8,653 nt of DNA, taken from Spirochaetaceae bacterium (GTDB lineage Bacteria > Spirochaetota > Spirochaetia > Treponematales > Breznakiellaceae). The number at the start of each line of letters is the position of its first letter. Positions within the stretch are counted from its first letter, which is position 1. This document shows positions 4,971 to 8,653 of this stretch, piece by piece. Below the pieces are notes generated by a model that saw nothing but the letters and a program-made list of their open reading frames with translations, was not told the origin of the DNA and made no database searches. Both the position numbers and the translations under genes were made by a program. The DNA lies in contig JAITRV010000109.1 in assembly GCA_031288215.1 (NCBI GenBank), positions 1 to 8,653 of the forward strand, read 5' to 3'.

Positions 4971-5918
4971 ATGACCATCCATAACAGCAAAGACAACAGC
5001 TTTAAGCGCATCCTTGGCAATCACGCCATTTTCGTCCAGTTCCTCAAGGACTATGTCCCCCTGGATATCTGGCAGGACCTCAGCCCCGATGACATCGAGG
5101 ACATGAGCGAACGCTTCGTCCCCCTTTTCCAGAGCAGCCGAGAGGCTGATACCGTCAAGCGGGTCCGTCTCAAGGGCCTGGAAACCCCCTGTTTCATCAT
5201 CGCTATCGTCGAGCATCAGTCTACCATCGACTTTAACACCCCCTTCCGCCTCCTCCGCTATATCACCCTGGTCCTCACCGAATACGAGCGGGAAGCCAAC
5301 GAGGATCATGCCGGCCTCAGCGCCGCCAAGGACTTCCGCTTCCCCCCTGTCCTCCCCATCGTCTTCTACGACGGCCGGTCCCCCTGGACTGCCGTGATGA
5401 ACTTTAAGAACCGGACGGTGATGCGCGAAGCCTTCTCCCGGTATATACCGGACTTCGAGTATTGCCTGGTGGAGTTGAACCGCTACAAGATCGAGCACAT
5501 TGTCCGGTTTAAGGATGAGTTGGCGGTGCTGATGCTGATAGACAAGATGGACTTTCGGGACAAGGAGGAGTTCCTGAAGGCGTTCCCTGCGTACATGAAA
5601 GAGATGGGATTGAAAATTCCTGAGAATTTGGCTAGATTGATGGAGGATGTGATACGGGTGTTACTGAGCCGGTTGAAAGTACCGGAGGAACAGATTCGGG
5701 AGACGACGGATCTGATCCGCGAAAAGGAGGCAGCGCGGATGTTTGACCATCTTGTGGAAAGCTATTTTGAAGGCCAACGGCTTGCTCAGGAAGCGAAAGC
5801 CCTTGAAATCGCAAGAAATGCGTTGTCCGAAGGGGCAACGGTAGAATTTGTCCGTAAGATTACCGGCCTTGATCCTGAAACCGTCAAAAACCTCAGCGCA
5901 CAATTCAATGGCGAATGA
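4971..5918 (+). CDS. Rpn-family PD-(D/E)XK nuclease / putative transposase-like protein (YhgA/RpnL type)
   Basis: The 315-residue protein resembles the Rpn (recombination-promoting nuclease, Transposase_31/YhgA-like) family. These are DNA endonucleases first annotated as transposases and later linked to RecA-independent recombination and phage defence. The N-terminal nuclease core includes SFKRILGNHAIFVQFLKDYV (10-29), an acidic residue near Asp60 in EADTVKRVRL, and IIAIVEHQS with Glu81-x-Gln83, followed by a PFRLLRYI helix (91-98). The C-terminus (280-315) has the typical small domain with GATVEFVRKITGLDPETVKNL. The start is ATG 4971 with a hairpin-covered AAGGAG. Its TGA (5916-5918) overlaps an ATG (5915), and the hisC start lies just downstream, so it is embedded in the his transcription unit. 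Codon usage differs from its neighbours and changes along the gene, suggesting acquisition and recombination. It has no role in histidine synthesis that I can see. Confidence 0.88.
   Translation: MTIHNSKDNSFKRILGNHAIFVQFLKDYVPLDIWQDLSPDDIEDMSERFVPLFQSSREADTVKRVRLKGLETPCFIIAIVEHQSTIDFNTPFRLLRYITLVLTEYEREANEDHAGLSAAKDFRFPPVLPIVFYDGRSPWTAVMNFKNRTVMREAFSRYIPDFEYCLVELNRYKIEHIVRFKDELAVLMLIDKMDFRDKEEFLKAFPAYMKEMGLKIPENLARLMEDVIRVLLSRLKVPEEQIRETTDLIREKEAARMFDHLVESYFEGQRLAQEAKALEIARNALSEGATVEFVRKITGLDPETVKNLSAQFNGE
5722..5730 (+). promoter_or_regulatory. Internal Shine-Dalgarno within the Rpn gene
   Basis: AAAAGGAGG lies inside the Rpn coding region (codons for Glu251-Glu253 and the next base). It stands 8 nt before an in-frame ATG at 5739. 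It is one of the strongest anti-16S matches in the window and, unlike the site for the full-length protein, I see no obvious inverted repeat covering it. Confidence 0.7.
5739..5918 (+). CDS. Predicted internal small protein RpnS (C-terminal 59 residues of the Rpn protein)
   Basis: The in-frame ATG at 5739 (Met257 of the full-length protein) follows AAAAGGAGG with an 8-nt spacer. Initiation here would give 59 residues, starting MFDHLVESYFEGQRLAQEAK and ending with the helical GATVEFVRKITGLDPETVKNL domain, without the nuclease core. In E. coli, Rpn genes are known to make such an intragenic short form (RpnS) that binds and blocks the toxic full-length RpnL. The same design here is an inference by analogy. 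All eight glutamate codons in this stretch are GAA, whereas 12 of 14 in residues 163-256 are GAG, so the segment also differs in composition. No expression evidence exists in the sequence beyond the start signals. Confidence 0.6.
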   Translation: MFDHLVESYFEGQRLAQEAKALEIARNALSEGATVEFVRKITGLDPETVKNLSAQFNGE

Positions 5919-5924
5919 ACCGTG

Positions 5925-5930
5925 AGGAGG
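5925..5930 (+). promoter_or_regulatory. hisC: Shine-Dalgarno that sets the hisC start at GTG 5936
   Basis: AGGAGG (extended GAGGAGG at 5924-5930) sits 5 nt before GTG 5936. The earlier in-frame ATG at 5915 has no comparable site, and the later ATG at 5954 has only a G run 3 nt away. GTG 5936 is therefore the favoured start. The site begins 6 nt after the rpn stop codon, so ribosomes finishing Rpn or RpnS end almost on top of it. Confidence 0.65.
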
Positions 5931-5935
5931 AAGAC

Positions 5936-7090
5936 GTGAACAGCGGGGGGTCTATGAGCAGGTTCTTGAATAGGCGGGTGAGGGGCTTGGAGCCCTATGT
6001 GCCGGGGGAGCAGCCCCGGGAGGGGACGTTTATCAAGCTCAACACCAATGAGAATCCCTATCCGCCGTCGCCGCGGGTGATCGAGGCGATCCGGGAGGCG
6101 GCGGGGGAGGGGCTGCGGCGGTACCCGGACCCGGAGTGCCGGGTGCTGCGGGAGGCCGTGGCGGGGGTCTACGGGGTGCAGCCGGAGCAGGTCTTCGCGG
6201 GGAACGGCTCCGATGAAGTCCTGGCTTTTGCCTTTGGGGCCTTCTTCCCCTCCGCCCCCGCCTCCGGAGAGGGTTCCCTTGCGGGTAGCGGGGGGCCGGT
6301 TATCTTTCCTGATGTGACCTACAGTTTTTACCCGGTTTACGCGGGGCTCTGGGAGATTCCCTACCGGACGGTGCCGGTAGGGGAGGATTTTTCCGTCAAC
6401 GCCGAGGATTACCTGGTCCCGGCCGGGGGGGTGGTACTGGCCAACCCCAACGCGCCCACGGGGAGGGCGCTGCCCCTCCGGGAGATCCTTTCGGTGGCAG
6501 GGTACCAGGGGAAGGCCGGCCGGGTGCTCATCGTGGACGAGGCCTACGGGGCTTTTGGCGCGGAGACCGCGGCGGCCCATATCGGGGAGTACCCCAACCT
6601 GCTCACCGTGCATACCCTCTCGAAGGCCGCTTCCCTGGCAGGGCTCCGGGTGGGCTTTGCCATCGGTTCACAGGAGCTTATCCAGGGTCTCTGCCGGATC
6701 CGGGATTCTTTTAACTCCTATACCCTGGACCGCCTCGCCCTGGCCGGGGGTACCGCGGCGGTCCTGGACACGGCCTATTACGCGGGGATCACAGCGCGGA
6801 TCATCGCCACCCGGGAGCGGGTATCCGGGCGGCTCGGGGAACTGGGCTTTGAGGTGGTTCCCTCGTCGGCGAATTTTATCTTTATCCGTCATCCCGCGCG
6901 GTCCGGGGCGGCGATCTTTGCCGCCCTCCGGGAACGGGGCATCCTGGTTCGGCACTTTGACAAGCCCCGGATTCGGGACCACCTGCGGGTCAGCATCGGC
7001 ACCGACGAGGAGATGGACGCCTTCCTGCAAGCGGCGCAAGAAGCGGCGTGGGAAGCGGTGCGGGAAGCGGCCGGGGGGCCGGGGCAATGA
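5936..7090 (+). CDS. hisC: Histidinol-phosphate aminotransferase
   Basis: HisC transfers the amino group of glutamate to imidazole-acetol phosphate, giving histidinol phosphate (step 7), with pyridoxal phosphate. Counting from GTG 5936 the protein has 384 residues. It shows IKLNTNENPYPPSP near the N-terminus, GNGSDEVL, the cofactor-binding NPNAPTG (170-176), VDEAYGAFG with Asp201, the Schiff-base lysine Lys230 in TLSKAASLAGLRVGFAIG, and the substrate-carboxylate arginine Arg351 in HLRVSIG. Length is somewhat above the usual 350-370, with a Ser/Gly-rich loop (residues 105-120) and an Ala/Gly-rich tail. The start could also be ATG 5915 (391 residues) or ATG 5954 (378 residues). The gene sits between the Rpn gene and hisD. 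Its TGA (7088-7090) overlaps the hisD ATG. Confidence 0.93.
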   Translation: MNSGGSMSRFLNRRVRGLEPYVPGEQPREGTFIKLNTNENPYPPSPRVIEAIREAAGEGLRRYPDPECRVLREAVAGVYGVQPEQVFAGNGSDEVLAFAFGAFFPSAPASGEGSLAGSGGPVIFPDVTYSFYPVYAGLWEIPYRTVPVGEDFSVNAEDYLVPAGGVVLANPNAPTGRALPLREILSVAGYQGKAGRVLIVDEAYGAFGAETAAAHIGEYPNLLTVHTLSKAASLAGLRVGFAIGSQELIQGLCRIRDSFNSYTLDRLALAGGTAAVLDTAYYAGITARIIATRERVSGRLGELGFEVVPSSANFIFIRHPARSGAAIFAALRERGILVRHFDKPRIRDHLRVSIGTDEEMDAFLQAAQEAAWEAVREAAGGPGQ

Positions 7091-8400
7091 AGATCCTTGA
7101 AGGCCGGGAATTCGGGGCGTATTGGAAAGCAATTCGGGGAGCCGGGGAGGACCGGGAACTGCTCGATCAGGTCCGGGGGATAATCGAGGCGGTCCGGCGG
7201 GAAGGAGACGCCGCGGTCCGGCGTTTTGCGGCGCAATTCGACCGGGCGGCCCCGGAAACGACCGGCTTTCCGGCGGCGCTGATGGAGGCGGCCTGGGACC
7301 GGCTCCGGCGGGAGGAGCCGGAATTGGCGGCGGCCCTGGAACTGGCGGCGGGCCACATCCGGCGTTTCGCGGAACTCCAGCGGGAGCAGCTGCGGGATTT
7401 TGAGTACGAGATGAGTCCGGGCCTCTTTACCGGGCAGCGGGTGGTCCCGGTGCGGCGGGCGGCGGTGTATGTCCCCGGGGGGCGTTTCCCCCTGATTTCC
7501 TCGGTACTCATGGGCATTATCCCCGCCCTGACCGCCGGGGTGGAGGAGGCCTTTATCGCCTCGCCGCCCCAGGAGGACGGCTTTCCGGACCGGCGCATCC
7601 TGGGGGCGGCCTTTCTCGCCGGGGCCCGCCGGGGTTTCGCCCTGGGGGGCGCCCAGGCCATAGCCGCCCTGGCCCTGGGCACGGAGACGGTTCCCGCGGT
7701 GGACGTGATCGCCGGGCCGGGAAACAAGTACGTGGCCGCGGCGAAGCGGCTGCTTTACGGGGAGGTGGGGATAGACTTCGTCGCGGGGCCCACGGACGTG
7801 CTGATCATCGCCGACGGTTCCGCCGGCGGGGGTGGGGAGGCGGCGGCGGAATTCGCGGCGGCGGATATGCTCGCCCAGGCGGAGCACGACCGCGACGCCC
7901 GCGCCCGCCTGCTTCTCCCCCGCCGGGATCTGGCCGAAGCGGTCCTGCGCGCCCTGGATCGCCGCCTCCGCTCCCTCCCCACGGCGGCCACGGCCCGTTC
8001 CAGCCTGGACGCGGGGGGCCTCATCGTCATTTACCGGGACCGGGAGGAGGCGGTGGAGATTGCCGACAGGATTGCCCCGGAACATCTGGAACTCCAGACC
8101 GCGGACAGCGAGGCCTGGGTTCCCCTGCTCCGCAACTACGGTTCCCTCTTTATCGGGGAGCGGGCCGCGGAGGTCCTGGGGGACTATTCCGCGGGGATAA
8201 ACCACACCCTGCCCACCTCGGGGAGCGCCCGGTTCAACGGGGGTCTTTCGGTGCGGCATTTTCTCAAAACCCTGACGACCCTGCGTTGCGGGCGCGGCGA
8301 GGGTTACGACGCCGCCCTGGCCGCGGCGGAGCGCATTGCCCGCTCCGAGGGGCTGGCGGCCCACGCGGAGAGCGGGAAACAAAGGACAAGTAGCAAGTAG
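7087..8400 (+). CDS. hisD: Histidinol dehydrogenase
   Basis: HisD carries out the last two steps, oxidising L-histidinol to histidine with two NAD+ and one zinc. The 437-residue protein has VPGGRFPLISSVLM (129-142), FALGGAQAIAALALGT (184-199), VIAGPGNKYVAAAKR (207-221) and GPTDVL (234-239). The zinc and catalytic residues are all present: Gln264 and His267 in QAEHD, Glu332-His333 in APEHLELQ, Asp366 in DYSAGINHTLPTSG and His426 in GLAAHAES. The start is ATG 7087, overlapping the hisC stop (ATGA), so translation is probably coupled. An upstream in-frame GTG (7048) would only add residues not seen in the family. The last codons and the TAG stop (8398-8400) lie in a 7-bp tandem repeat, so the final residues (QRTSSK) are repeat-encoded rather than conserved. 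It is the last his gene in the window. Confidence 0.97.
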   Translation: MKILEGREFGAYWKAIRGAGEDRELLDQVRGIIEAVRREGDAAVRRFAAQFDRAAPETTGFPAALMEAAWDRLRREEPELAAALELAAGHIRRFAELQREQLRDFEYEMSPGLFTGQRVVPVRRAAVYVPGGRFPLISSVLMGIIPALTAGVEEAFIASPPQEDGFPDRRILGAAFLAGARRGFALGGAQAIAALALGTETVPAVDVIAGPGNKYVAAAKRLLYGEVGIDFVAGPTDVLIIADGSAGGGGEAAAEFAAADMLAQAEHDRDARARLLLPRRDLAEAVLRALDRRLRSLPTAATARSSLDAGGLIVIYRDREEAVEIADRIAPEHLELQTADSEAWVPLLRNYGSLFIGERAAEVLGDYSAGINHTLPTSGSARFNGGLSVRHFLKTLTTLRCGRGEGYDAALAAAERIARSEGLAAHAESGKQRTSSK

Positions 8401-8457
8401 CAAGGAGGAAGGAGCAGGTAGCAAGGAGGAAGTAACAGGTAACAGGTAATAAGGAGA
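8381..8457 (+). repeat. Degenerate heptanucleotide tandem repeat (11 units) across the hisD stop
   Basis: Read in steps of seven from 8381, the units are AAAGGAC, AAGTAGC, AAGTAGC, AAGGAGG, AAGGAGC, AGGTAGC, AAGGAGG, AAGTAAC, AGGTAAC, AGGTAAT, AAGGAGA. The consensus is roughly ARGKAGC. The first units encode the end of HisD and contain its TAG stop; the rest are intergenic. Several units look like ribosome-binding sites (AAGGAGG), but no ORF of useful length follows. A 7-bp unit shifts frame when copies are gained or lost, so the hisD tail could vary between strains. Confidence 0.85.
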
Positions 8458-8468
8458 ATGTTTAAAGC

Positions 8469-8486
8469 GCTTAATGAGTGTTAAGC
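8469..8486 (+). other. Small inverted repeat downstream of hisD
   Basis: GCTTAA (8469-8474) and TTAAGC (8481-8486) form a 6-bp stem with a 6-nt loop. An alternative pairing joins AGCGCT (8466-8471) with AGTGCT (8493-8498). No T run follows directly; instead there is a G/A-rich stretch. It could weakly mark the operon end, but I would not call it an intrinsic terminator. Confidence 0.3.
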
Positions 8487-8564
8487 ATGATGAGTGCTGA
8501 GGGGGGAGAGGGAAAGAATTTGCTATTTTTTAATAAAAAAATGAAGAAAAAGGTCAAAAAAGTG

Positions 8565-8594
8565 TTGACATAGGATTGTTTGGCATTATATAAT
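8565..8594 (+). promoter_or_regulatory. Strong sigma70-type promoter reading out of the window
   Basis: The -35 box TTGACA (8565-8570) is a perfect consensus, and the -10 box TATAAT (8589-8594) is also perfect, separated by 18 nt. The preceding 8526-8560 is A/T-tract rich and could act as an UP element. Initiation would fall near 8600-8602. It is the best promoter in the window and sits after the his genes, so it drives whatever lies to the right. Confidence 0.85.
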
Positions 8595-8600
8595 ACAATC

Positions 8601-8653
8601 AAAAGATAAAGAGGACTGTGGGCAATCGTGGGTTGCTGCCCTCTTGTCATTCC
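8601..8653 (+). ncRNA. Possible 5' end of a structured stable RNA (perhaps RNase P RNA), partial
   Basis: The predicted transcript starts AAAAGATAAAGAGG and then has GGGCA (8620-8624) able to pair with TGCCC (8637-8641), with GCAA/TTGC inside as an extension or alternative. No start codon with a ribosome site is seen in these 53 bases. The string GGTTGCTGCCC resembles, from memory, the segment after P1 in bacterial RNase P RNAs, which precedes the conserved GAGGAAAGTCC further on. The decisive part lies beyond the window. It could equally be an mRNA leader or another small RNA. Confidence 0.3.

Noticed and set aside
4869..5935. The rpn region as a classical insertion sequence
   Set aside because: No terminal inverted repeats and no flanking target duplication can be seen, and the protein is a PD-(D/E)XK nuclease-like protein rather than a DDE or HUH transposase.
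7048..7086. hisD start at GTG 7048
   Set aside because: It would add 13 Gly/Ala-rich residues not typical of HisD, whereas ATG 7087 gives the normal N-terminus and an ATGA overlap with hisC.
6889..8424. Long minus-strand open frame (511 codons) opposite hisC and hisD
   Set aside because: Low-complexity composition and no recognisable motif; it mirrors the codon bias of hisD on the plus strand.
8381..8457. CRISPR array
   Set aside because: The repeat unit is 7 bp with no spacers; it is a simple tandem repeat.
8458..8484. Small ORF MFKALNEC after AAGGAG in the repeat
   Set aside because: Only 8 codons, with the Shine-Dalgarno almost touching the ATG; it is a by-product of the repeat unit.
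8541..8574. Lysine-rich mini-ORF MKKKVKKVLT
   Set aside because: It has no ribosome-binding site, overlaps the promoter and is explained by the A-rich tract.

Overview
The window is a tightly packed, high-GC, single-strand (+) block of amino-acid biosynthesis genes from a bacterium. In order it holds the 3' end of proB, then proC, hisB, hisH, hisF, a hisA-hisI-hisE fusion, an Rpn-family nuclease gene, hisC and hisD. After these comes an AT-rich tail with a short tandem repeat and a strong sigma70-type promoter that fires out of the window. The organism cannot be fixed from the sequence alone. GC-rich coding DNA, AT-rich spacers and an Rpn/PD-(D/E)XK gene of the kind treponemes and related spirochaetes carry in many copies make a spirochaete my best guess (inference, moderate to low confidence).

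Proline section (1-1374): proB (glutamate 5-kinase, kinase domain only, 5' end missing) and proC (pyrroline-5-carboxylate reductase); proA is not in the window. hisB starts inside the last codons of proC, which joins proline and histidine synthesis in one transcription unit.

Histidine section (1353-8400): one polypeptide carries HisA, HisI and HisE domains, so it covers the consecutive steps 2, 3 and 4. HisH+HisF perform step 5, HisB step 6, HisC step 7 and HisD the last two oxidations. hisG (step 1) and a histidinol-phosphatase (step 8) are absent here. Most junctions are overlapping stop/start codons, as expected for coupled translation. The hisB/hisH junction is abnormal: the first 30 bases of hisH occur twice, 77 bp apart and out of frame. 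This leaves a 26-codon mini-ORF in front of the intact HisH, which has lost its ATG.

The odd man out is the rpn gene (4971-5918), wedged between the hisA-IE fusion and hisC behind a 102-bp AT-rich spacer. Its own Shine-Dalgarno lies in a perfect 9-bp hairpin. Inside the gene there is a second, exposed Shine-Dalgarno (AAAAGGAGG) followed 8 nt later by an in-frame ATG, which would give a 59-residue C-terminal protein. That matches the RpnL/RpnS toxin/intragenic-antitoxin arrangement described for E. coli Rpn genes. The gene is also a mosaic of three codon-usage blocks, and the last block coincides with the internal ORF.

Tail (8381-8653): eleven units of a degenerate 7-bp repeat run across the hisD stop codon. 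A small hairpin follows, then an A/T tract and a near-consensus promoter (TTGACA, 18 nt, TATAAT). The predicted transcript begins with a structured G-rich sequence that has no evident ORF, possibly the 5' end of a stable RNA such as RNase P RNA.
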